Assembly: GCA_027257055.1 (NCBI GenBank)
Contig: JAPVLO010000001.1
Location: forward strand, 15,542,501 to 15,606,500
Source: Cephalopachus bancanus
Lineage: Eukaryota > Chordata > Mammalia > Primates > Tarsiidae
DNA: 64,000 nucleotides
Reading direction: 5' to 3'
In this document: positions 23,489 through 34,415 of the stretch, piece after piece
How the letters are laid out: each line of letters begins with the position of its first letter
How positions within the stretch are numbered: the first letter of the stretch is position 1
Made by a program: the position numbers and the translations under genes
The notes under the pieces: generated by a model
Databases searched by the model: none
The model's input: the letters and a program-made list of their open reading frames with translations, nothing else
What the model was told of the DNA's origin: nothing

Positions 23489-23772
23489 TGTTTTTTGGAG
23501 TCAGGGTCTCACTCTGTCACCCAGGCTGGAGGACAGTGGCACAATCAGGGCTACCGCAGCCCCGACCTCCTGGGCTCAGGCGATCCTTCTGCCTCAGCCT
23601 CCCGAGTAGTTGGGACTACAGGCAGGCACCACCACATCTGGCTGATTTTTTAATTTTTTGTAGCGATGAGGTCTTGCTGATTGCCCTGTCTCGACCTCCT
23701 GAGCTCCAGCAGTCCTCCTGCCTCGGCCTCCCAAAGTGCTGGGATTGCAGGCATGAGCCACCAGACCCAGCC
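23489..23772 (-). mobile_element. Old Alu (AluJ type)
   Basis: Reverse-strand full-length dimer: ggagtcagggtctcactctg, linker ggctgattttttaatttttt, then cctcccaaagtgctgggatt, ending agacccagcc. The direct repeat attaatgt(g/a)c lies on both sides (23478 and 23774). Confidence 0.9.
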
Positions 23773-23784
23773 CATTAATGTACA

Positions 23785-24397
23785 TTTTATGAGCCAGGTA
23801 GAATGTCTATGGGCCCCAAGGTGTGTGAAAGCTGCTTGCCAAGTTAGATGGTGTTCTTACGCCCCGCCATGGTCCCAGCATGGAGGACATTTTTCAGGAG
23901 CTGGGCGAGATGAGAGAAAATAGTAAATGACACCTACCTAGCGCACACACGTCAGGCTTCCACCAAACCCCCGTCCACACGGGCGGTGAGGACCTTGACC
24001 GACAGCACTGTGGCCTGGAAGCCCACCCAGGCCAGGGTCTGCGCCAGTGCCTCTGCCCTCGTCCCGGCCCCCCAGGTGGGCAGTGTTGATCCCACTGTGC
24101 AGATGGGCACTGAAGAACGTGTCTGGGTGCAAAGCCACGTCCCTTCTCGTGTCCCGGGCTGCCCCTTAACTCTGCCACGGAGTTCTGTGTCCAACATGTC
24201 AGCTTCTGGAGCGAAATGTCTCCACACCCACCTCCCCGGCAGAGGAAGGCCTCCCGCAGCCAGACGCCAGACAGCATCTCGCCACCAGGGGCTGGAGTCA
24301 CACTCAGGATTCTCTTCGGGTCAGAAGATGTTTTTGAATGTGAGGGTCTTTTTAAAAGAAAAATGCTTCATGTCCTGTTGAGTTAAAACTAAAACAG
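23785..24397. other. Unique sequence between two Alus
   Basis: No gene or repeat recognised. Confidence 0.35.
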
Positions 24398-24696
24398 GTC
24401 GGGCGCAGTGGCTCACACCTGTAATCCCAGTACTTTGAGAGGTCGAAGTGGGAGGATCGTTTGAGTCCAGGAGTTCAAGATCAACATGGGTCGCATAGCG
24501 AGTCCTCATCTCTGTAAAAAATTTAAAAATTAGCCAGGCATGATGGCACACGCCTGGAGTCCCAGTACTAGGGAGGCTGAGGCAGGAGGATCTCCTGAGC
24601 CCGGGAGGTCGAGGCTGTGTGGTGAGCCGTGATCATGCCACCTCACTCCAACCTGGGCAACAGAGTAAGACCTCGATTCAGAAAATAAAATAAAAC
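24398..24696 (+). mobile_element. Old Alu (AluJ type)
   Basis: Forward-strand dimer: gtcgggcgcagtggctcaca, gtttgagtccaggagttcaa, linker gtaaaaaatttaaaaattag, right arm cccgggaggtcgaggctg, tail gattcagaaaataaaataaa. The lineage-specific linker is absent. Confidence 0.9.
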
Positions 24697-26282
24697 GTTC
24701 AAGGGTTTCAGTCTCTGGTCTTCCTCCCTCCCTGAAAGAGGGGCCCGAGGCACCCTAACAGCCGTAGTAACCCTTTGATCCTGAGGGCCTTTCTCCTTCC
24801 ACCCTAGGATATCAGCAGAACTCTGACCTTGGCGCTGCCGAAGGCACATAAAGCCCAGGCACTTGGGCCACCCAGTGTCCAGGAGCCTCGTGCCGATGCC
24901 ATCCCACAACTTGGTCATCCCCCAGCCCCCAGCCCCGCCTCCAAGGGCTGCCAGAGTTGGACAAACACACACGGGCCGTCGGGTCCACCCAGGCCGGCCC
25001 TGCACCCCGCCCCAGCTCCCGTGCAGAGCCAGGCCCGAGCCCGTGCGACGGTGCTTCCGAGCGCGGAGACGGCTCGTCGGGGACAGGGTTCTCACGGAGT
25101 CTCCGGTGTTAGGTGTCTGGTTCCCAGGGCGCGGGCCCGGTCGGGTCACACATGGGCGGCATGACCATTCAGACGTGCTGAAATCCATCATCTCACGAGT
25201 CCCATATGATACTCATCTTTGAGGAGAGATGAATAAATCATTGTGCCCGCTGGAGACGGATGGGCAGACGGTCCGGGAAGCGGCACGGGGACCCTGTGAC
25301 AGCAGTGCGGGGAGGCAGCGGTGATTTGGGGATGAATGCGCCTTTCTGTCCTGGCCCCTGGAGTCCTTGGCACCTGCTGAAACCAGACCTGGGCACTGGG
25401 CACAGCCCTGCGGCTAGAGAAAGGTGGTGGGAACAAAGCTGTCTGTGCAGAGCTGTGCCCAGCCCGGCTGGATGCATCTTTGAGGCCCCGGGACCGGAGC
25501 GGCCCCCTATCCTGAAAGACAGACCCTCGCTGCTTGAGGCCCCCATCCGTCCGGGCAGCTGGAGCTGGGCAGCCCCACTGCTCTCTCCACTGTGCCTACC
25601 TCAGTAAGAGTCTCACTTCTGTCCGCGACTTCCGAAGGGAGACAGTGTGGCGATGTGTGGAAATGGGGCTTGGGGCGCACGTGTGCGTCCTGACTCCCCC
25701 ACTCGGGTGTGACATTAGGAGCAGACTTTACTTCTCAGGGCCCCGGGGGACGAAGCCCTTGAAAGGATGATGCAGGTTAGGAATCATCTCAGCGCAAGCG
25801 TGTGGGCGTAGTCTCACCACCTCTGAGCATGGCAGCTGGGATGGCACAGCTACTGGTCCTTCTGGGCCTGGATGGTTCATGAACGACCCATGTCTGTGTC
25901 AGAGCCTCAAAGGTCCCACTGGCTCCTGGGCGTAAGGACAAGGGTAGCCCAAAGAGGGCTTCGTGCTTGGTCGAATACTGTGTACTCAGCCTGTGTGTCT
26001 ACACGGGTGTCCTCCCATGTCCAGTGCAACCAGCAAATGCCTCAGCTGCCTGAGACGTGGGCTCCAGGACCCGGCTGAATGCCCCACAGGCTCCCCAAAG
26101 CGGCCTCCTTCCTTGACTGAGGGAATGTGACAGCCACATGGTCAGAGTCCTTCCCTTCTCCTTTCCTTTTCTTAGAAATAGAATGCCCTAAGTCCCCACA
26201 AACACATGAGTTCCGCTCCGAGCTCATGAGTCCAACACCGTTGGCCCAGGCACTCAACTCACACGGTCAGTCCGTATGCAGG
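24697..26282. other. Unique GC-rich sequence, no gene seen
   Basis: A short CpG-rich patch lies at about 25020-25150. No first exon, repeat or RNA gene recognised. Confidence 0.4.
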
Positions 26283-27020
26283 TGCGAAGGTAGACGGAGG
26301 TCGACAGAGGATAGATTGGTGAATAGATGGTGGACACGCAGATAGATGATAGACACAGCCATACATAGATATCGACACATAGATATAGACACATGGTAGG
26401 TGGTAGGTAAATAGATAATAGATGGCAGGTTGGTTAATAGATGCCAGATAGATACATAGGTATTAGATATACAGATACATGATGCACATAGATAGAAAAC
26501 TAGATGATGGCTTGACAGACGACCGAAAGATACATGATAGATCCGTCGATTATAGACAGAAAAACAGTTGATGTTTGGATAAATAGATGAAAGATACATA
26601 CGTATATAGATCGATAGATACATGATAGACAATAGATGCGTGATATAGATACATAGATACGTAATAGATAAGTGGTTGACAGAAAAAGAGACTGGTAGAT
26701 AATCGATGATAAATGGATGGATAAATGGATGGATGGAGAGGCAGGCGATAGGCAGATTGATGATGGTGATAGATTGATTGTTAGACAGATGGACAGATAG
26801 GTGATAGGCAAACAGATGGACAGATAGACGATCGATGATAGGTAAATAAATAGGTGATAGGCAGATAGACAGATGATTGGCAGATAGACAGGTAGACAGA
26901 TGACAGACAGATGACAGGCAGGTAGATAGAAGTAGATAGGAGACAGACAGACAGAGAGATGATGATAGAAGACAGACAGACAGACAGACAGATGACAGGC
27001 AGGCAGGCAGGCAGACAGTC
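26283..27020. repeat. Degenerate tetranucleotide repeat, GATA shading into GACA/GGCA
   Basis: The plus strand is a long interrupted series of agat, gata and gaca units. The left part is TAGA/GATA-rich. The right part (from about 26860) becomes pure gacagacaga and ends caggcaggcaggcaggcaga near 27015. Only C-poor short words occur, so both reverse-strand frames are open but low in complexity (Ile/Tyr/Ser/Leu/Cys). Confidence 0.92.
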
Positions 27021-28009
27021 ACTCGGAAGGGCCCCGTTTGCGCCACTGCAGTGTTGTGTCTGTGCCCCACAGTGCGCCCTCAGGAGCAAGGGATCCCCTC
27101 ACCACGCCTTTCTTTGGTTGCCCAGAGGTCTTGACGCCCTGCGATCATGCACGCAGCGAGCTCCAGGCAGGAGGAGGCCTCATCTTTCTTTCCAGCGTGA
27201 GAGAGGGGCGAGGGGGAGAGGAGGTCGAAAGAGAGGGCTGGCAGACGGCAGGCATCTTCCCAGCATGGCAGTCTCAGAAGAGACGGACGGGGAAGCTGGA
27301 GGCCCAGAAAACTCCGTTCTGTGGACGCCAGTGGTGTCCGTGTGCCCGAGAGGGTTGTTGGGGTGGCACCCGGAGCTTGTGGATCATTTCCCTGGTCTAC
27401 ACCGGCAATGCCCGCTCACTTCTGGCTGTACGCAGGAGCCTCTTCGGCTTGGTCTTCAGGGAGACACCCTGCCCCCACCCTCCCCTGCAGTCCTCTGCAG
27501 CCCAGGTTACCCCCAATCCAGGTGAGACCTGACAAAGTTTCCTTCATCCAACAGCAATTTGCGAACGCGTCCAGCATCCGTCTATGTCTTCACAGGAAAC
27601 CTTGCAAGAAGCTCAGCACCTAGCAGAGAACAGAAAGGCCCCACCCCGGGCCTTCCGGGGGGCTCCCGGGGGGCCCGGAGACACCCCCGGACCATTCTGC
27701 AGGCTTAGGGTTTCCTAGAGACCGCTTCCCCGAGTGCCCACACCACCTCCAGGTGTGTCCACAGATCCATTTGGAAAAGCAGCTGTCTCTTCTGTCGGGC
27801 CACTCAGCCTGGAAACGACTGGGTTGCGGCGGCATAGACAGGCCTCTTCTGACAGAACCGTCTGCAGCGTTTCTGCCCAAGTCGACACGTCGAATATTGT
27901 CATTTGGTCACATTCAGGAATCTGGCGGCACTCAGGGCCCTCATTTGGAAGAAAGGATTGTGTCAGCATTTCGGTCTGAATTCCTATGTTCAATGATTTC
28001 TAATGAAGC
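27021..28009. other. Unique sequence, no gene seen
   Basis: GC-rich with no recognised repeat. The block 27650-27680 is C/G-homopolymer rich (ccttccggggggctcccggg). Confidence 0.35.
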
Positions 28010-28400
28010 ATCTTTTTAAAATGGTTTCAGCTGTGGGAGCTATATGCAGCCGAGAGAATAGGTCCCGGGGTTTTTTTAGCGCGCTGCTAACTATGAAATT
28101 GTTTGATTTTTACAAAACATATTTAGCAGATTGTTAAAAGTATTGGCTAAACACAGCATTTCATAAATGAAATGTTGAAGTGATCAAGATGTTGAACTTT
28201 AAAATCATCTGCTTCCACTGCACAGTGCCTGTTTTTACAAAGTTCAATAAGAATTTTTAACATAATTTTACACAACATTGTAAGTGCATTGCTACATGTT
28301 GTAAATATCATACCATTACACATTCTAATTACCTGATTACATTCATTTACATTAAATTTGTAATTAAATGTAATTTCACGCTCATTGAGGGAAAAATCCT
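28010..28400. promoter_or_regulatory. AT-rich island, candidate conserved non-coding element
   Basis: About 390 bp of mostly A and T set in GC-rich surroundings, with sharp edges. It matches no transposable element that I know. It has several TAAT/ATTA cores (28326, 28351-28375), a cluster of acatt/aatgt words and taattaaatgtaat. Such islands in subtelomere-like DNA are often conserved enhancers, but that is inference. A reverse-strand frame of 124 codons crosses it without similarity to any family. Confidence 0.35.
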
Positions 28401-29282
28401 TTGGAAATACTGAGATGGTCCTCTCCCGCGCAGGCAGTGGAACCGGAGCCGCCCCGGCCCGGGATGTCTGCAGAAGCAGCTCGTATGTCCCGTCAATTAA
28501 AGCATGGTCTCTTAAATGCAACGGCAGACGGTAACATCACACATGTGTGGAAGGCGGTGTTGGGACCAAGATGCTTGTTTCTGTAGCTTGGGTCTTCGGG
28601 GGTCTCGGGACAATTGCTAGAATACGACAGCGCTTTGGCTTAAGAATCAGGAGATGTCACCCTGCATTCTGACGACAGCTGTGCTCCGGGATGCAGGTAG
28701 AGGGAGTCACCTGCCTGTGTGCCGGCCGAGGACTTCTATGCCCTGAGAACCCATCTTCTCTTGCAGCATTCTCTCGTCTTTCTCCAAATTCTATCTCCCG
28801 CCATCACCATAGCAACCACATCTCACGGCAAGCTGGGGACATTGTCAGATCGGCGAGGAGGAGTCTTAGCCCTGAATTTGGCCAGGAATGACTAATTTTA
28901 TCTTCTTCCTGTGAGCCTTTGGCATGGGTGACAGTTCAGCAGCCAAGGACAGGCGACGCAAAGCTTCCTGACGGCACTTGGCTTCCCTTGACATCTCGAT
29001 GTTAGAGATTGTTGAGCCCTCCCCTGCGTCTGGCACGGAGAGATCAGGAAAGACCAAGACTGCAGATGTCCTGAGTGCTGGCTGTGGGGGAGACGCAGGG
29101 AGAGGCAGTGAGCGTGGAGCTGGGCTGGGCTGGATGGTCCCAGCTGCCACCCCAAGGCGGGCTTCACTCCGGCCTGCAGCTCAGGGGAGCCTGCCATGAC
29201 CTCCTCGGGAGACGGAAGTCCCGCTCCAGCCCTCCAAGCAAAATGCACGCCGTTCCCACCAGAGGGAGAGGATGTAGACGGG
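28401..29282. other. Unique sequence, no gene seen
   Basis: No recognised repeat or gene between the AT-rich island and the MER5A element. Confidence 0.35.
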
Positions 29283-29461
29283 TGGTGCCCAGACTCGAGC
29301 ATGCACCTCCGTCACCTGAGGGTTGTTAAAACCCAGATCGTGGGACTGTGCCCCCTGACCTTCTGACTCAGGAGGTCTGGGTGGGGCCTGAGAACTTGCA
29401 TTTCTCGAAAGCTCCCTGGGAAACTGCTGCTGTTCTCTGAGAGCCTCCGGACCGGGTGATG
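29283..29461 (+). mobile_element. MER5A (hAT-Charlie) non-autonomous DNA transposon
   Basis: The ordered blocks gtggtgcccagactcgagc, cacctgagggttgttaaaac, ccttctgactcaggaggtct, ggtggggcctgagaacttgc, atttctcgaaagctccctgg agree with MER5A. The last third (from 29381) is present a second time at 30722. Confidence 0.75.
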
Positions 29462-29588
29462 GACACCTGCCCCAATAACGGTATCGAGTCATTTAAGGTG
29501 ACTCCGGATGGTCTTAAGAGCAGCACTGGGATCTAAGCGGCAGGTGGTCTGCTGGGTCTGTGTGGCTCCCAGCTCCCCCTGGACCACC
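29381..29588 (+). repeat. Duplicated segment, copy 1
   Basis: About 205 bp from the middle of MER5A into unique flank. It is repeated in the same orientation at 30722-30930 with roughly 90 percent identity by eye. Shared landmarks are gagagcctccggaccgggtg, aacgg(t/g)atcgagtcattta, agagcagcact and ggtggtctgctggg. Confidence 0.9.
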
Positions 29589-30374
29589 GGGCAGCCTCAG
29601 TGTTGTGGGCTGCACCCCTAGGTGGTCCGTGCCCGCCGGCTCCTCTGTATGCTCCAAGGAAGAGGGGCGGGGGCACTTGGGGCCAGGGGGCCTGTCCTAT
29701 CTGCCCTGGCGCCGGAAGCCCTTGTTTAGAGAGCTGTGTGATAGACCTGTCAGCTGGGGAGAAGAGGGACACGGGTCTCTGCAGAGCCACATTCTTCCAG
29801 AAACCGACGCACACAGCGGTGGCGGGAGACCTGGTGAGGGATCCACGGCCTCCTCCAGTCCCGGGAAACCGTCCTCTGGGCTCCTCCCGGGGAAGACGGT
29901 GAGAGTCAGACGAGACCCTGCCCTCGAGGAACCTGCGCACTCAAGGCTTCTGGGACCGATTCCGGGGCCAGAACACGTCTCTCTGTGGTAGAGGGACACT
30001 CTGGCATCCATTCTCTAAAGCACGAGGATCTCACTTAGTTCTGCCCCAAGTGTTGCAGGGAAGTGAGCCGTTAGGCGGGCCACGTGTGTGTCCAATGAGA
30101 AAGACTGGATCTCAGATGGGAGGGCTCTCCCGAAACCACAGACGTTCCATGAGTACCTCGGGTAAGATAACGATGGACAGAAAAATCAGAAATGTCTCTG
30201 GAAGCAGCGGCAGGAGGTGGCAGGTGTGACCCACGTAGAAATGTGAGCACAGTTTAGCACCGTCGGGGAGAGACGAAGTAAAGACGCAGGAATGCGATTC
30301 CAAAACCCAGGGACTTCTGGCAACCCCAGCGCAACCAAAAGCAGCAGCGAGTCAGCCGCCATGGATACTGGAGT
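29589..30374. other. Unique sequence, no gene seen
   Basis: No recognised repeat or gene. Confidence 0.35.
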
Positions 30375-31010
30375 CCCTGGTACTCACGGGAGATACGGGA
30401 GAGTACCCGGCTAAGGCCAAAGTACCCGTACCCCACCACCAACCCCCCCACTCACTTGAGAGTAATCACCTGACATGGAAGGGCTGGTGTCCGAGCCACC
30501 CACCTGGTGCTCGCTGGGGAGGGCTCAGCTAAGTTGGAAGCACCTGTATGCCACCTGCCCACCTAGTACTCAGGCGAGAGGTGAGAGTAGTTGGTTAACC
30601 GGGAGGTGTCTTGCCCTCCCAGCGTACTCACTGAAGAGTACTCGGCGAAGATGGAAGTCCCAGTGCCCCGCTGCCCGCATAGGACTCAGTTGAGAGTAGG
30701 CAGCTAACGTGGAAGTCCCAGGGTGGGGCCTGAGAACTTGCATTTCTCGGAAGCTCCCAGGGAAACTGCTGCTGCACTCTGAGAGCCTCCGGACCGGGTG
30801 ACGGATGCCTCCCCCAATAACGGGATCGAGTCATTTAAAGTGACTCCCGATGGTCTCAAGAGCAGCACTGCGATCTAAATGGCGGGTGGTCTGCTGGGCC
30901 TGTGCGGCCCCTGGTTCCCCTGACCACCCTCCCCCCAGTACTCACTAGAGAACACTCAGCTAACATGGAACTCCCGGGGCCCCTCCCTCCCCAGCACTCG
31001 TTACTAGCAT
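30375..31010. repeat. Degenerate 58-bp minisatellite interrupted by a duplicated block
   Basis: A unit of about 58 bp carries the phrase tactcac.tgagagta.tc.g followed by ctaa..tggaag. Its start recurs at 30382, 30450, 30509, 30568, 30626 and 30684 (spacings 68, 59, 59, 58, 58). It then stops for the block 30722-30930 and resumes at 30940 (agtactcactagagaacact). Confidence 0.75.
30722..30930 (+). repeat. Duplicated segment, copy 2, inside the 58-bp minisatellite
   Basis: Second copy of 29381-29588. It begins inside MER5A sequence (gggtggggcctgagaacttg) with no transposon end, so it arrived by DNA duplication and not by transposition. Minisatellite units lie on both sides. Confidence 0.9.
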
Positions 31011-31224
31011 GGCAGAACCGGGGTCTCACCCGCCCCCCCCGACTCTCTCAAGAGGGGATGCACAGCCTCCAAGTGGGAGGGGCATATCCTCTGGTAACAG
31101 AGGCTGCACATCCGTGTCTGGCTAAGGGAGCACGGTTCCACCAATCGCCATTTGCTCAGCATGACTGGCCCGGCCCTCCTGGGTAGAGGGACCCCGTGGG
31201 TATCCACTTCCCCTTAAAACAACC

Positions 31225-31300
31225 GTTGCTTCAACTTTCTGTTGAGCACCTCTCATGTCCTGGGATCTGGTGTTTAAAGTGTTTGATAAATAGACTTTCA
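31225..31300 (-). repeat. Possible MIR fragment
   Basis: The text ctgttgagcacctctcatgt, cctgggatctgg, gtttgataaata resembles the MIR 3' tail on the reverse strand. Short and diverged. Confidence 0.35.
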
Positions 31301-31966
31301 CAAAGGCAAGAGACTGAAAGGAAATGTTTGCTAAAGTCCAGGTCATCCACGGTTGGGCTTCCGCCCGAGACACAGTATTAGACTCTGCCCCAAAGCATCT
31401 GCGTCCCCCCAACCAGTGACCTGTGTGACTGTCACAGGCCAAGTCTGTCCCTTCCAGGTGTGCACCTCAGTGCAGTCCTGCAACTCCAGTCTTGTCTAGC
31501 GTCCTCTGGGACTCTCCATCTCCAGTGCTCGCCGTGCTGGGTCCCAGCTCAGTCCTTCCCCTTCCCCCATCGCTCGCCAAGAGGATGGTGTTCCACGAAC
31601 AGAGGAAGGCGGGGCACGGCGCACGGGTATAAACAAAGTCTCTGCCTCTGGGGAAGGAGAAGTCATGCCTGCAGCTGATACGAAACGCCAGAATACAGAA
31701 CAGCCTGGCGTGAAGACCACAAGCGGCGACTCCTGGGTGGTGTCCGATGACGAGATGGAGCTCAGTGTGACGGGGACAGCCGGGCGGAGTCCTGAGGACA
31801 GAGGAGATGAGGCCACCTGGTCTCCATCCGTGTCCCCTGGGCGCAGAGATGGGCAGGGATCACGGTGGGGGTGGAAGGGGGAAATCAGCTGACACCCTGA
31901 GGTTCCCAAGTAAATAGTACAACTGGACAGTCGAGCAGACTCTTCCACGTTTCAGAAGAAAACAGG
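31301..31966. other. Unique sequence, no gene seen
   Basis: No recognised repeat or gene. Confidence 0.35.
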
Positions 31967-32110
31967 AATCAGCCGGACATGGTGTCACACACAGATAGTT
32001 CCAGCTACTAGGGAGGCTGAGGTGGAAGGATCGCTTGAGCCCAGCAGGTCGACATTGGGGTGGCCGTGAGCATGCCACTGCCCTGTAATCTAGAGTCAGA
32101 CAGTGACACG
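31967..32110 (+). mobile_element. Alu right-arm fragment of the lineage-specific family
   Basis: Starts at cagccggacatggtgtcaca, then ttccagctactagggaggct, gaggtggaaggatcgcttga, gcccagcaggtcgac, gtggccgtgagcatgccac. The last two blocks are typical of the lineage-specific family. The left arm is absent. Confidence 0.7.
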
Positions 32111-32539
32111 CCGACTCACAAGAAAGAAGGCAAATTACGTTTCCAGAATAGATTTGGGTCTAAAAATCAAGGGAGCGTGAAGAGCAATTTGGAAACAGCT
32201 GGGCACCTTGATTTCGGAGACCGATGGTTGGAAGCCCACGCCTCCACCCACGGGCAGGCTGGGCCACCGCTGTCTCCACTCCCGGTGTCCACTCGGCCCC
32301 ACCGCCAGCACCCCTTGACCTCCCGTTTCCTGCCTTTCTTTCTCCTGCTTTCCTGCTCCATGTCCCAAAACGGAAACTGCATGACAGTGGCTCTTCGTGC
32401 GCCATGGACACGGCTTCCTGTCTCATCAGCAGCTTCAAGTGAGCGACGGGTCCTCTGACATTTTTGTTTATGAGAAAGAGAAGTTGAAATTCAATGGAAA
32501 CTTTTCCGCTGAAAGCTGAGTCATTAAAAGGAGCTTATT
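32111..32539. other. Unique sequence, no gene seen
   Basis: No recognised repeat or gene between two Alu copies. Confidence 0.3.
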
Positions 32540-32813
32540 GCCGGGCTCGGTGGCTCAGCCTGTAATCCGCGCCTTTGGGAGGCTGAGGTGAGTGGATGGC
32601 CTGAGCCCGCGGGTTCGAGACCCGCCTGGGCAGCGAGACCTCATCTCTACAATAAATCAAAAAATCAGCCGGGCGTGGTAGCACGTGCATGTAATTCCGG
32701 CTACTGAAGGCTGAGGCGGAAGGATCGCTGGAGCCCGGCAGGTTGAGGCTGCGATGGCTGGAGCAGCCACTGCACTCCAGTCTGGGTGACAGAGTGAGAC
32801 TCCAACTCAAAAA
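32540..32813 (+). mobile_element. Lineage-specific Alu, full length (group I)
   Basis: The clearest forward copy. Left arm gccgggctcggtggctcagc, B-box region gcgggttcgagacccgcctg, linker ctacaataaatcaaaaaatc, right arm gaaggctgaggcggaaggat, gcccggcaggttgaggctgc and an A tail. The direct repeats aaaaggagcttatt (32526) and aaagaggagcttact (32814) flank it. Confidence 0.93.
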
Positions 32814-33044
32814 AAAGAGGAGCTTACTGTTTGTTATCAATCCCGTGAGTAGTGCAATGCCCTGTGGAGAAAGTGTCCTTGTTTCTCCTTAGGTAAATGG
32901 TAAGGATGCCAGTTTTGGGGTCCCTTGGCCTTGGGCTGTCATCACTTTCTGTAAAACATGCACTCTTTTAAGGAAAGATGGCCGCAACCATAACGGCGAC
33001 AGCCGTAACCACTGCGGCGGCCCACGTTGCTTCTGGACACTATT

Positions 33045-33165
33045 TCCAACCCTGGTGAACATCTCATCAGTAACCCTCACCACAACCTTGTGTCAGTGGT
33101 GTAGTGAACCATCCCCTCTCGCAGATGCAGAAATTGAGGGTCATCAAACGTCTGGTCTAACTGGC
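33045..33165 (-). repeat. MIR SINE fragment
   Basis: Reverse-strand MIR blocks in order: aacatctcatcagtaaccct, caccacaacc, a centre with catccc, gcagatgcagaaattgaggg, tctggtctaactgg. They correspond to the MIR text around ATTTAATCCTCACAACAACC and ACAGATGAGGAAACTGAGG. Confidence 0.65.
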
Positions 33166-33399
33166 ATCGTCACCTTGTTGCTTTAATACGTGTGAATGTG
33201 TCTTCCCTCCCTGATGCTGGCTTTCCATGTTAATTCACCCTGGGGGACACTTTGCATGGGTGGGAGGGATTCTCGGTCCTGCTCAGGGCCAGGGCCTCCT
33301 TTCAGTCTGGAGCCGTTACTTCCCTAAAGCTCCCCCAAGCTCCGGTCTCAATGACGTTCCAACATGCTGGCCTTCAGGAGAGCTGGGATAAGAGTATAA

Positions 33400-34098
33400 T
33401 TCATTGCTGTGAAGTCCATATGTTTGTCCTTCTTTATGGCTGCATAATATTCCATCAGGTATGTGTACTAAATTTTTTTTATCCAGTCTAGTCTCAATGG
33501 GCAGCACGGTTGGTTCCATGTTTTTGCTATTGTGACTAGTGCTGCAATAAACATGCATGTGCAGGTAACTCTTTTGTAGAATGATTTGAGTTCCTCCGGG
33601 CATGTTCCCAGTAGGGTTATTATGGAGTCATATGGAAGGTCAATGTCTAGTTCTTTTAGAATATGCCACACTGTTTCCCAAAGAGTTTGCACTACTTTAC
33701 AATCCCCCCAGCAGTGTAGAAGCGTTCCTTTTTCTCCCCTTCCTAGCCAGCATCTGTTGTTTGTTTTATTAATGATAGCCATTCTTACTGGGGTTAGGTG
33801 TTATCTCAAGGTGGTTTGGATTTGCACTTCTCTGACGATTGGTGAGGCTGAGCACTTTTGCTTGTGTCTGTTGGCTGCTCGTATGTCTTCTTTCGACAAG
33901 TGTCTGTTCATGTCTTTTGCCCACTCGTTTAAGAGGACTGTTTGCTTTTTCCCTTTTGGCGTGTTTGAGTTCCTTGTAGATCCTGGATGTTAGGCATTTG
34001 TCAGATGTGAGTTGACAAATATTTTTTCCCATTCTGTGGTCTGCCTCGACACTCTCTTGATGGTTTCTTTTGCTTTGCAGAAGCTTTTCAGTTTGGAC
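33400..34098 (-). mobile_element. L1 3' ORF2 segment, inverted 5' part of a twin-primed insertion
   Basis: Antisense L1 ORF2 text: ttctttatggctgcataata, ttggttccatgtttttgcta, catctgttgtttgttttatt, tgtctgttggctgctcg, then ttgctttgcagaagcttttc. Copy-specific stops and shifts make it non-coding. It joins the sense segment at about 34100. An inverted 5' part next to a sense 3' part is the known outcome of twin priming during L1 insertion. Confidence 0.9.
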
Positions 34099-34101
34099 TT
34101 T

Positions 34102-34415
34102 GCAGCAACTTGGGTGGACTCAGAGTCTATCATACTCAGTGATTTATCAAGAAACAATGAACTGAACACCACATGTTCTCACTCATAAGCGGACCCTGAA
34201 CGTTTACCGTTAATACTGTAAGAAAGGAATTAGCAGTGGAGGAATATTGCCCGGGGGCAGGAGGGGCCACAACGTCCATAAGCATACCTGATCTCAAAGC
34301 AGGCAAATTGGGGACCAAAGGGAAGCCCAAACTTTATCTGTATGATGATCCCTTGTATACTGAATTGTACCTGAATGGTACCCCACATCTTAAAATAAAA
34401 AAACATTTTTTAAGA
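34102..34415 (+). mobile_element. L1 3' end (ORF2 tail, 3' UTR, A-rich end), sense part of the same insertion
   Basis: Sense text starts at gcagcaacttgggtggactc, passes ccacatgttctcactcataa (end of ORF2) and a short 3' UTR, and stops at cttaaaataaaaaaac. The 3' UTR matches the copy at 38147-38345 and does not resemble the poly-G-containing 3' UTR of anthropoid L1PA elements, so it is likely a lineage-specific L1. Confidence 0.9.

Noticed and set aside
26267..27070. 267-codon reverse-strand frame rich in Ile, Tyr, Ser and Leu
   Set aside because: Translation of the degenerate GATA/GACA repeat.
28147..28521. 124-codon reverse-strand frame in the AT-rich island
   Set aside because: No similarity to a known family and partly built of Ile/Asn/Lys runs expected from composition; more likely a non-coding element.
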